From: an uncultured Saprospiraceae bacterium | GTDB taxonomy: Bacteria; Bacteroidota; Bacteroidia; Chitinophagales; Saprospiraceae | Reading direction: 5' to 3' | Length of the DNA stretch: 64,000 nt | Assembly: GCA_937928045.1 (NCBI GenBank) | Contig: CALFWO010000020.1 | Coordinates: 62,001-126,000, forward strand | Shown here: one piece after another, positions 26,835 through 35,352 of the stretch | How positions within the stretch are numbered: position 1 is the stretch's first letter | Layout: each line of letters begins with the position of its first letter | Translations under genes and position numbers: made by a program | Notes under the pieces: model-generated | Databases searched by the model: none | The model's input: the letters and a program-made list of their open reading frames with translations, nothing else | Told to the model about the DNA's origin: nothing

Positions 26835-27545
26835 TTAATTCAAGTTGATCATTTCAAATCCATTCCAAGTCTTCTTGTCATTACAACATTCAAAATTAGT
26901 ATTGTAAAGTTCTAGCGCCTTTCCAGAAATTCGGCAACTATTACTATAATTACTAAAGAACGATCTAAGACAAATATAATCTTCCAATGGCTCTGATTTT
27001 ATTGTTACTTCACCACTGTTGTATTGTATACTTTCACTTACTTTAAGTTTGCCCGTTATTTGATCAAATACATATTTAATCCTTATTTTTTCATTTTTCT
27101 CACTGATCAAAGTAAAAACATCTTCGTTACTTTCACTTGTTTTCATTTCACATGTCAAACTCCAAAACTTAATTATCGAGTCTAGTTGTTCTATAGATCC
27201 AAAAGCTTGTTGAATAGGGTTTCCGTTTTCAATTCTAGATCTTCTTGCCTTTTTACTAGAACGATCAACATATAAATGATTGGATGAATTTTGATAAACC
27301 TGCAAATAGCCAAAATCAAATATTTGAAAATCATTTTTAATAACAACCTCTCCTTCCATTTTTTCCAAAATTTTATCTGGGTTTTTCAAATGAAAAACAC
27401 TACACATATAATCGAAGCGCTGACAATCTACTGATTGCATTTTTGATAGTCTATCCTTAAGCAATTTTAAAGCACTTGGTTGCTGTGCGTTCATACTAAT
27501 TACAAAAAGTAGAACATTTATAAATATCAATATTGCTTTTATCAT
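26835..27545 (-). CDS. Small secreted protein between the two RHS genes
   Basis: A 236-residue protein with a signal peptide (AILIFINVLLFVISMNAQ). The mature part has a possible LolA/LolB-like flavour (LSKMQSVDCQRFDYMCSVFH, then EGEVVIKNDFQIFDFG), meaning a curved beta sheet that holds a hydrophobic ligand, but the match is weak. Six or more Cys residues suggest disulfides. Its ATG overlaps the stop codon of the upstream RHS shell gene by one base (TAATG), and it ends 8 nt before the RHS-core gene, so all three are translated together. A chaperone or lipid-handling role for the RHS proteins is a guess. Confidence 0.55.
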   Translation of the reverse strand: MIKAILIFINVLLFVISMNAQQPSALKLLKDRLSKMQSVDCQRFDYMCSVFHLKNPDKILEKMEGEVVIKNDFQIFDFGYLQVYQNSSNHLYVDRSSKKARRSRIENGNPIQQAFGSIEQLDSIIKFWSLTCEMKTSESNEDVFTLISEKNEKIRIKYVFDQITGKLKVSESIQYNSGEVTIKSEPLEDYICLRSFFSNYSNSCRISGKALELYNTNFECCNDKKTWNGFEMINLN

Positions 27546-30500
27546 TATTGAATATTATTGGGCTTAGCAACAATTCTGCCTTCTTGAAGTGTGGTAACAC
27601 CAATTTCTGTTTCTCTTTTCACACGTATTAAAAGGCCTTCATCATCATACTCATAAAAAGTTGCATAGTTATTTTCATCCAATGCTGCCATTAATCTTTG
27701 TGAATACGGATCATAGACATAAGTATTCACATTACTAATCATAGGATGAATTCTTAAGTCATCCAAATAAACATTATTCATATTTGAATTACTTAAGGTT
27801 ATACTACCTAAATTAGCTCCGATATCAAAAGTAACCTCAGCACCAATTCTTTGCCAACCATCAATTATGGGACCTTCAGGGCTAAATGAGTATGTATTAC
27901 TAACGGTTCCGTTTTCGGAAATCGAAACAGAAGTATTTGAAACCTCTCCTCCGTTGTTTAATGAAGATGCTGTTGCTATCCACGCCGAAAGCCAATATGT
28001 CCTTCCCGGTTGAGGATTGAAGTGTGGAATACAACAATTACAAAATCCAATTCCTACTGTTCCATCTTCTCTTAAGACCATACATGATTCGTATACTGGA
28101 CAATTGTCGGATTGCAAAACTGCACGACTCAATTGAGAATTTCTATCCTGCGATCTACTAGAATCTGCATTTTTTCCAACAAGAGAATTTATCACGTTAC
28201 TATTGCGTGCAGGACCTGCCAAACAATCATCATTAAAATTGAACTCTGCAATAAACACCTCTCCTGGTTGAATTTGAAGGGAATGTTTTCCTGAATGAGC
28301 GTATTCATTTGTTAAATTAGATAAATCAATAGGAACATTTACTGCAGATGAGCCAGTGCCATTTTTAAAAAATGTTAAATGCTTTCTTATCGCTTGATAA
28401 TTACAATCTGGTAAATAGCTATATTCTTCAAATCCATCAAAATGTTTTTCATCATATTTTGCATTTGAAGCAACTATGATTGGAAGAGAAAAATTGAAAC
28501 CAAAATAAGCAGAGGAAAAGATTCCTAATGCATCCATTTCTTCAATTAGATTTCCACCTTCATCATACATTCTGTTTTCATTTCCAGCTATAAAATTAGC
28601 TCCTGTACAATTCCAATCATCCTCAAGAATATCGTATTCAAAAAATGGAACAAAATTAGAATAGGCCCCTTTATGTTGAACATGACTAATAACACTTGGT
28701 CTTACTAAGGATAAGGTATTTCTTTGATAATTTGGGGCGTGGGTCCGTGAGACTCTCCAATTACCCAGGTTACCAACAACATATGGATTTATTGCATCTA
28801 AAGTATTAGAATAAGCAAGACGATCAATTTCTAAAATCGGGCATCTAAATGGCCAATTGTTGCGATAAGTAACAGCGCTAGAATTTATGATCTCCTTATC
28901 AGCACTGAGACTTAGTTTACCATTGGTAACCGGATATTTTTTGCTTGTTATTGATTGCATGTTTGAACTTAATAAATTTCTTCTACCAGAACGTATCACT
29001 TTAACATCAATTGGTCCGTTAAAAGCAGAAATTGATCCATCCCTATTCAATAAATGAAATTCATCAAATCCTTTATAAATATAATTACGATCATTAGATA
29101 AATCACCATTCTGAGAAACCAATACTTCATCTCCTGGGAAAATCTTGTCTTCTGTATCAGCAATATTTACTTTTCCATTTGTTGCAGAAATTCCCTTTAC
29201 AATCTCCCCTACATTTTCACCTGCGAAGGCCATCCCCTCATATTTCCAGTATGCTGGTTGCGTAAAAGAATAAATCGGGTCTTGGAATTCATTCATAGTT
29301 TTTGTAATAATTGGGGTTCCAAGCTTGGCATCATATACCAAATTTTCAGTAGATGTCATTGCTCCATCCTTGAATACTTCGATCGATTCGATTAGCCCTT
29401 TTTGGTGAATAACTTTCGTTGATGTCATTACCTTTAGCCCTTGTCTTGTTTCAGTAAACCTCAACACGAAATGAGGAAAAATAAAAGGAGGAGGAAAACC
29501 AATCAGATCAAACCCGGCTCCAAAATTTGAGACGTCACTTTTGGTTGTTTCTTGAAAAGATTGATGCCACATTTCAAATTCTTTACCTATTTCTGCATTT
29601 GAAATTTCTCCTTTTCTATTCATTATTTCGACTTCAGAAGACAATGATTCGTTAGAGTTATTAACCTTATAATTGTATTTGACGGCACCCACGATTATAC
29701 CTAGTGCATTCTTCGTTGTAGTACTTTTCATTTTACCTGCCATATCATTTAAAATGACAGATATTCCTTGAGAAATCCCCATTTCTTCTGTTCTATAACC
29801 TTTAAAAATTGCTTCAAGAAGCGGATTCTTAGCTTTTTCTGTTTTTGCTTTTGCAAGGGTCGATTTAGTGGGAAAATCTTTAGAGGTATAAAATTCTACC
29901 TCCTGGAATCCATCTTTAGTTCTTTCAACCGTAATTTCATTTTCTAAAAACGGCTTTGAAACAACTTTTCTATAACCTACACTGGCACTGGGATATAAAA
30001 AATCTCCAACGGGCTTATGAGCGAAATAGAAATTTGTTGGTCTTTGCCGTTTTTCTATTTCAAAGTCTATCGGTTCAATTAACATATTTTCTTCAGTCCC
30101 ATGCTCGGGTTCATAGGATGCAACACCACTTGAAATCTCATATACTTTTCCGCCTATCTCTGTCGTTGTTGTATAACTATAGTCGGTTCCGTAGATATGC
30201 ACCAAGCCATCTCCCTGCCAATTATCTGTAATTCGAATATTTTTTACTCTAGAATCTCCTCCAATCTTTTTAAGAGTAGGCGAAAAAAGACGAATCCAAG
30301 AATTTCCATTATTTGTATTGACAGATCTACAGAAATTCTTACGTACACTAATCTTTTCAAAACTGATCAGTTTTTCAATTATTCCTTTAAACAGGGATAC
30401 TGTAGCTCCAGCTATTGCATCTCCCGGATCTGAAGCATTCATTCCAGTATAAATCTCTTCAGGAAAGTAGGAACGTAGAAGTTGTAATCCACTAACGACA

Positions 30501-33500
30501 ATGGGATGAAACAAACTATTCTTTATCTCAGTAAATAAAACAGGAATGAATAAAACATCTTTTGTATCATTCAAAAAAGCACTCTGATTTGGATCTACAC
30601 CCAACCAACCTTTACATCTTTCAGCCGTTCCATTATTGTCATCAAGATTTAAACTAACATCATAATAAAGTCTTGTATCATTAGCAAGATATAAATCTAC
30701 CGCCTCTTCCAAATCTTCTACAGTGCCACTTAACTTAACTGCAACGAATTGATGCATTTCTCCAGCATCGTTATACAAGTTGTCAGTTATAATTGTTTGA
30801 TTTGAATCGTCTTCTTTAAATCCAATAATTTCCATCATCTGTCCTGCCCTTTTATTTTGAACATAAGCATAGTCATCGGCCTCATAACTAATATCAATTA
30901 TGGCACCTGTTGGAAGGGTTACTTTATTCAAGTTCCAATCTCCGGCATGGGTTTCAAGAAAATTACTAATATTAGATTGAAGTGCAAAAGGATAATCTTT
31001 AACATTTGCAAAGTCTGAAGGATTTTTCTGATATCTTCCCCACCTATTTTTCATATTTTGCTTAAATCCATCTCCTTGTTGGTAATCAAATTTATAGGCA
31101 TTTAGCACTCCTCGTTTACTGCCCTCATATAAGAAATGTACTTTTTTTAATGTTAATTTCCCTTCACCTGAAATGGAGTTGTTTGGAATTCCTGGATAAA
31201 TCTCATTACTGTAAGAGAATATTATAGATTTGAGCGGAGTCAATTTCCCGCTTGCCAATTCCGCTTTTGAAAAAATCTTGATGGTATCCAATTTCATCAT
31301 TTTGGAAATTTCATGAATACCACCATTTTCGTCTTTTACTCCTTGCCCATCATTTCTTTCAGAAACAATAAACTGCGCTATTCTATTTTTGGACTCAACA
31401 GAATGCATGTACCAAAGATTTTTAACTCCATGCGTATAACTTGCCTGATCATCACTTGTTCGTGCTGTTAAACCATCATGAAAAAAAGCACGGTTTTCTT
31501 GGAAAGGAAATCTCCATTGGTAATTTTCTAAATGCTTAAAATAATTAAATTTGTAGGCATTTCCATGATCATCTGAACTAATACCATCCCCCGTTCGATC
31601 AATATAATCTGGAGATACAAATCCCGTTAGCAAGTATGATGAAGCGTAGGCTGGCATCGTAACTTTATCAAACATGCGATCAAGATTCTTATCGTTACTA
31701 AAAGAGTTTTCTAAATCTGGCGTGTATTTAACCAATCCAAATTCATTTGCACCTTGGACAGATGTTTCGTTCTCAATAATATTGGTTTGATCAATTGAAA
31801 ATCTGACTTCATTTTTCTGTTTATTATAAACTGGAATCCCATAAATCGATCTAAAGCCAGTGTTGTTTATTGTAGCAAATTGAGAGATTTGATTTTCACC
31901 AATACTTATATTTTCGGTTTCGTCAGGCAAAGGAGATAAAGAATTTCTTGGTAAATTGTCAATGAGATTAGCATTACAACTTCCATAAACTAAAGTGTTT
32001 TCTGGATAACTTTCTATTGAATTTTCCAAACCTACAATTTCGGCCTCGCCTACAGTTAAATAACTGATATTTGTATTCAATGCCTCGTAACTATTATCTC
32101 TATAATGCCCGGGGGTTGCGCTAACAATATTTCCTTTTTCATCATTCAATTTTCCATCCGCAACTACATATTCTTTTTCTTTTACAAGATTGATACTTAC
32201 AGCCTTTGTTCCTCCCAGATTATCATAGATGTCCGATTGAAAAACCTTGTTTTCACCAGACATTTGAAACTGGAACCTTCTAAAATCATCTTCTTCCGTG
32301 TGAAAATTATAGAAAGGGATATTGAAATTAGTAAAGGCAGACCAATCTGAAACTTTAGATGAAACAGAACTTAATGTTACATTCAATCCGAAATGAAACA
32401 ATTGACCAAATCCGAGATCTCCTCCTAAATTTGTTCCCTTCGACTTATTTTCTGAAGGAGATTTAATATAATTTCCTATATCATTTCTTTTAGCTCTAAA
32501 TACACCATTAGTCCCAGGACCTGCTATTGAAAAAAGATCATTAGTTGCAAAAGAAGAAGGAATCAATGACGTATTCTCTTCATACCAACCCTTACCATCT
32601 GAATTGTAATCAGATACAAATCTGTCAACTCCATTTAATATCCTCCAATTTTTTGGCTTTTCGTACAAATACCCAAAACACTTAGAACTTAAAGAGTTCT
32701 GAGCAACTTTCTGGATGGAGCTGAAACTACCAACTGAAGCATTGGGAAAAATTAACATGGTTTCAACTCCTAATTTATCCACTCTTGTTTTAGTTTCATT
32801 AACTATTGGTATGTCAAATGTCGGCGTATAAGTAAAGCGGTTAGAAAAATAAGAAGATGCACCCATTCCAATATCAAGTCTATCACTGCCAACTCCAATC
32901 CTAGTTTGAACTGAATTTCCTTCAGCTCCAAATTGAGTATCAAATCCAGCTCTTAATTGAGCATGCCTGGCTTTGTTTTCCTCATTCTTTCGTTGTAAGG
33001 TAAAACCAGCCCCGATTCCGCCAGTTACCGAATGCCCATTGTTGCTTGATCCCGAAAAACTCAATGAAGTAGAAATATTTCCTCCAAAGACGGAATTAGA
33101 CTTTCCCAAAGTCCTTCCAATATTTAAACCAAGTGAACTACCTGCAGAAAGTGTGGCATTGAAACCATATTTGTTATTGTGTGTCAAAGTCAAGCTTGTG
33201 TTTACACCTGGACTTAATTTCAATCCATAGTCTGTTGCTTCAAATCCTAAAAGTTCAATTCCTGCTTGTATTGTTTTACCCTGGGTTATATCAATCCTTG
33301 AATTATGCTCCCGTTTCTGTTTCTCGCCATTGAAATCATCTGGCAATCCCCTCATTGTTCTATTTATTGCCCCATAACTCAAACTCCATCCTGAACCAAC
33401 CCACGAAGCCTCATCATCCATTCCTGCATCAGCTGAATAAGAAAGTGCTATAGGCAATCCGTCTACATCTCCTAAATTCAAAGAGTAGTTAAAGTTACCG

Positions 33501-33679
33501 GTATACAGATCCACCATTTCACTTGAGCCTAAGCTACTTGAGAAGGTAGTAAATTCAGGTTGATTAGGTCCGCTTGTAAGTGCGTAAGCCACTAAAGGAA
33601 AACAAATTTGGTTGATCAAAAGAACAACCATCACTAAAGCAATCTTTCTGTAAAGAGGATATAAATATTTGTTTTTCAT
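27545..33679 (-). CDS. Large RHS-related shell protein without a core or toxin domain
   Basis: A protein of 2044 residues from the ATG at 33679 (a TTG three codons earlier is possible). A signal-like hydrophobic segment (IALVMVVLLINQICFPLVAY) is followed by the N-terminal module typical of long Bacteroidota RHS-associated proteins: MVDLYTGNFNYSLNLGDVDG, MDDEASWVGSGWSLSYGAIN, RTMRGLPDDFNG. The middle is long and beta-rich, with a galactose-binding-like section near residue 1900 (GWQRIGAEVTFDIGA, NNVYLDDLRIHP). It ends in YD repeats (VYDPYSQRLMAALDENNYA, FYEYDDEGLLIRVKRE). The RHS core and the toxin tail are both absent; those are in the gene two places downstream. The two proteins may build one cocoon, as TcB and TcC do in ABC toxins. 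That comparison is inference. Confidence 0.8.
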   Translation of the reverse strand: MKNKYLYPLYRKIALVMVVLLINQICFPLVAYALTSGPNQPEFTTFSSSLGSSEMVDLYTGNFNYSLNLGDVDGLPIALSYSADAGMDDEASWVGSGWSLSYGAINRTMRGLPDDFNGEKQKREHNSRIDITQGKTIQAGIELLGFEATDYGLKLSPGVNTSLTLTHNNKYGFNATLSAGSSLGLNIGRTLGKSNSVFGGNISTSLSFSGSSNNGHSVTGGIGAGFTLQRKNEENKARHAQLRAGFDTQFGAEGNSVQTRIGVGSDRLDIGMGASSYFSNRFTYTPTFDIPIVNETKTRVDKLGVETMLIFPNASVGSFSSIQKVAQNSLSSKCFGYLYEKPKNWRILNGVDRFVSDYNSDGKGWYEENTSLIPSSFATNDLFSIAGPGTNGVFRAKRNDIGNYIKSPSENKSKGTNLGGDLGFGQLFHFGLNVTLSSVSSKVSDWSAFTNFNIPFYNFHTEEDDFRRFQFQMSGENKVFQSDIYDNLGGTKAVSINLVKEKEYVVADGKLNDEKGNIVSATPGHYRDNSYEALNTNISYLTVGEAEIVGLENSIESYPENTLVYGSCNANLIDNLPRNSLSPLPDETENISIGENQISQFATINNTGFRSIYGIPVYNKQKNEVRFSIDQTNIIENETSVQGANEFGLVKYTPDLENSFSNDKNLDRMFDKVTMPAYASSYLLTGFVSPDYIDRTGDGISSDDHGNAYKFNYFKHLENYQWRFPFQENRAFFHDGLTARTSDDQASYTHGVKNLWYMHSVESKNRIAQFIVSERNDGQGVKDENGGIHEISKMMKLDTIKIFSKAELASGKLTPLKSIIFSYSNEIYPGIPNNSISGEGKLTLKKVHFLYEGSKRGVLNAYKFDYQQGDGFKQNMKNRWGRYQKNPSDFANVKDYPFALQSNISNFLETHAGDWNLNKVTLPTGAIIDISYEADDYAYVQNKRAGQMMEIIGFKEDDSNQTIITDNLYNDAGEMHQFVAVKLSGTVEDLEEAVDLYLANDTRLYYDVSLNLDDNNGTAERCKGWLGVDPNQSAFLNDTKDVLFIPVLFTEIKNSLFHPIVVSGLQLLRSYFPEEIYTGMNASDPGDAIAGATVSLFKGIIEKLISFEKISVRKNFCRSVNTNNGNSWIRLFSPTLKKIGGDSRVKNIRITDNWQGDGLVHIYGTDYSYTTTTEIGGKVYEISSGVASYEPEHGTEENMLIEPIDFEIEKRQRPTNFYFAHKPVGDFLYPSASVGYRKVVSKPFLENEITVERTKDGFQEVEFYTSKDFPTKSTLAKAKTEKAKNPLLEAIFKGYRTEEMGISQGISVILNDMAGKMKSTTTKNALGIIVGAVKYNYKVNNSNESLSSEVEIMNRKGEISNAEIGKEFEMWHQSFQETTKSDVSNFGAGFDLIGFPPPFIFPHFVLRFTETRQGLKVMTSTKVIHQKGLIESIEVFKDGAMTSTENLVYDAKLGTPIITKTMNEFQDPIYSFTQPAYWKYEGMAFAGENVGEIVKGISATNGKVNIADTEDKIFPGDEVLVSQNGDLSNDRNYIYKGFDEFHLLNRDGSISAFNGPIDVKVIRSGRRNLLSSNMQSITSKKYPVTNGKLSLSADKEIINSSAVTYRNNWPFRCPILEIDRLAYSNTLDAINPYVVGNLGNWRVSRTHAPNYQRNTLSLVRPSVISHVQHKGAYSNFVPFFEYDILEDDWNCTGANFIAGNENRMYDEGGNLIEEMDALGIFSSAYFGFNFSLPIIVASNAKYDEKHFDGFEEYSYLPDCNYQAIRKHLTFFKNGTGSSAVNVPIDLSNLTNEYAHSGKHSLQIQPGEVFIAEFNFNDDCLAGPARNSNVINSLVGKNADSSRSQDRNSQLSRAVLQSDNCPVYESCMVLREDGTVGIGFCNCCIPHFNPQPGRTYWLSAWIATASSLNNGGEVSNTSVSISENGTVSNTYSFSPEGPIIDGWQRIGAEVTFDIGANLGSITLSNSNMNNVYLDDLRIHPMISNVNTYVYDPYSQRLMAALDENNYATFYEYDDEGLLIRVKRETEIGVTTLQEGRIVAKPNNIQ

Positions 33680-33688
33680 TGTATTCAA

Positions 33689-34249
33689 TTATGCTCTATT
33701 TAATTGTTCTGCTTCAAAAATAAAAGTCAAAACTTCTGGAATAACAATATCATTTTTAAACTCAACTTCTAAATCTGATTCAAAAACCTTATTTCGGACA
33801 TTAAAATTCTTATCATAAAACATTAAACTATAAGTAATACTATTACTGTCTAATACTTGATTAATTGCGTGAATGTTATTACATGTTAAAGTTCGGCCGT
33901 CATACTTCAACAAAAACGAATTTTTAAATTCTTCTCTTAAATAAAAAGGTAGCAACCCTGTTTCTGTCCCATTCAACTTAATCTTTGCATCCAATAACAT
34001 TTTCTTTATCGAACCACTATTTGATTGAATTCTAAAATCAAATAAATACAGATCATTGTAATTATCGCGGTCATGCAACTCATCTCCTAATCTTCTTTTT
34101 AAATCGTTTTTTGAAACAAATTTCAATGCAAATGTCAAATCATTATAATCAACATGCCTAATCAAAGATGTAACTTCATTTCTTTTACAAGAAGTGGTTA
34201 AAAGCATTAAACCAATAACTATAGATGAAATAATAAATAATCTTTGCAT
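33689..34249 (-). CDS. Lipoprotein of the RHS operon, unknown function
   Basis: A 186-residue protein with a lipoprotein signal peptide (IGLMLLTTSCK, Cys21). The mature part is a mixed alpha/beta domain (DLYLFDFRIQSNSGSIKKML, VLTFIFEAEQLNRA) that I cannot place. It lies 9 nt before the RHS shell gene and 2 nt after an Fn3-like gene, inside an unbroken minus-strand operon. Lipidation fits either face of the outer membrane. A part in RHS export or assembly is suggested only by position. Confidence 0.6.
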   Translation of the reverse strand: MQRLFIISSIVIGLMLLTTSCKRNEVTSLIRHVDYNDLTFALKFVSKNDLKRRLGDELHDRDNYNDLYLFDFRIQSNSGSIKKMLLDAKIKLNGTETGLLPFYLREEFKNSFLLKYDGRTLTCNNIHAINQVLDSNSITYSLMFYDKNFNVRNKVFESDLEVEFKNDIVIPEVLTFIFEAEQLNRA

Positions 34250-34251
34250 TA

Positions 34252-35352
34252 CTAATCCTTTTTATATTTAAATATTAGTGATTGCTTTTTCTCCCCACTC
34301 TGATCAACAATTAATTGATAAATATGATCTCTTTTAAGTTTCATTTTCATTGTCCCAATTTCAATTTGGTTCATTCCCGGATTTAAAGGTAATGGTGGTA
34401 TTTTATATCCTATTTCCTTTCCAGTGTTTTCATCTACAATCTTACAAAATAAGGATTTATAATTTCTTTGATTTTTATACTTAAAATATATTTTATTCGA
34501 AAAAATAAAATAAGAACCATCGGGTAAACTGTTTAAATTTCTGTAGGATTCTTCTTCGATGTTGACAAACAATTTCTCCTTTTCGTAGGTAAACACCCAC
34601 GGTTCTGTTTCACCTGCAAATTGTCCATTCCAAAATGCGCGAATAGTCCAAGCATAAGTTTTGCCAACATCCAAAGGAATATCCGTTAAAGACATTTTAT
34701 GTAAAGGGCTCCTTAATTCGTATCGATCAATAAGTGGTAAATTATTATTCAAGGCTTGTAGGGCATTTTGATTTTTTTGCTTCTCGGCCAATTTTAAATG
34801 ATAAGTCAATTGGCCTTCAAATATGGGAAATGGTCCTTGCCAGTTAAGAAGTGGAAAGGGGTTATCAATGGTGGAATTGTTTGCTGGATGAATAAGTCTT
34901 GGTGGAGAAAATCCAGTTACGACATTTTCTACACATTGCAATCCCATTACCAAATTATTTTCAATACTCAAAAATTTATAACAGTAGATATAGGATCCTT
35001 TTGAAAACATCGCATTGAATACAAAGTCATTTGCTAACTCTCCGCCGTTGTTTTGAAATCCATTCTCCCATTGGATATTGTTTGAACGCAAACTTTGATT
35101 GGGTAACAAATCAATTCTTTTTGACCAAAATTGCAATAAGCTATTCTGATTTTGGTCGGCAATATCAATTACTAAAAAACCTGATTGCAGTTCAGTCGTG
35201 CTATTCAATAAATTAGCATTTTTCAAAAGCGATGGATTTAAGAATCCTGCACCTCCCATATTCCCTGGAGTAATTACTACTTGAGACATTCCTATTGAGC
35301 CAATTAATAGCGTAATACATAATATCCAATATTTTAAATTTGTCATGCTCAT
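34252..35352 (-). CDS. Secreted protein with an Fn3-like domain, RHS operon
   Basis: A 366-residue protein with a signal peptide (LKYWILCITLLIGSIGMSQ); an alternative ATG lies two codons in. Residues ~155-260 form an Fn3-like module of the kind PPRLIHPANNSTIDNPFPLL ... LDVGKTYAWTIRAFWNGQF, frequent in exported Bacteroidota proteins. The C-terminal ~100 residues are basic and beta-rich and contain no T9SS sorting motif. The start codon directly follows the stop of the upstream barrel gene (no gap), which implies translational coupling. It may be a periplasmic or surface accessory to the RHS proteins. Confidence 0.6.
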   Translation of the reverse strand: MSMTNLKYWILCITLLIGSIGMSQVVITPGNMGGAGFLNPSLLKNANLLNSTTELQSGFLVIDIADQNQNSLLQFWSKRIDLLPNQSLRSNNIQWENGFQNNGGELANDFVFNAMFSKGSYIYCYKFLSIENNLVMGLQCVENVVTGFSPPRLIHPANNSTIDNPFPLLNWQGPFPIFEGQLTYHLKLAEKQKNQNALQALNNNLPLIDRYELRSPLHKMSLTDIPLDVGKTYAWTIRAFWNGQFAGETEPWVFTYEKEKLFVNIEEESYRNLNSLPDGSYFIFSNKIYFKYKNQRNYKSLFCKIVDENTGKEIGYKIPPLPLNPGMNQIEIGTMKMKLKRDHIYQLIVDQSGEKKQSLIFKYKKD

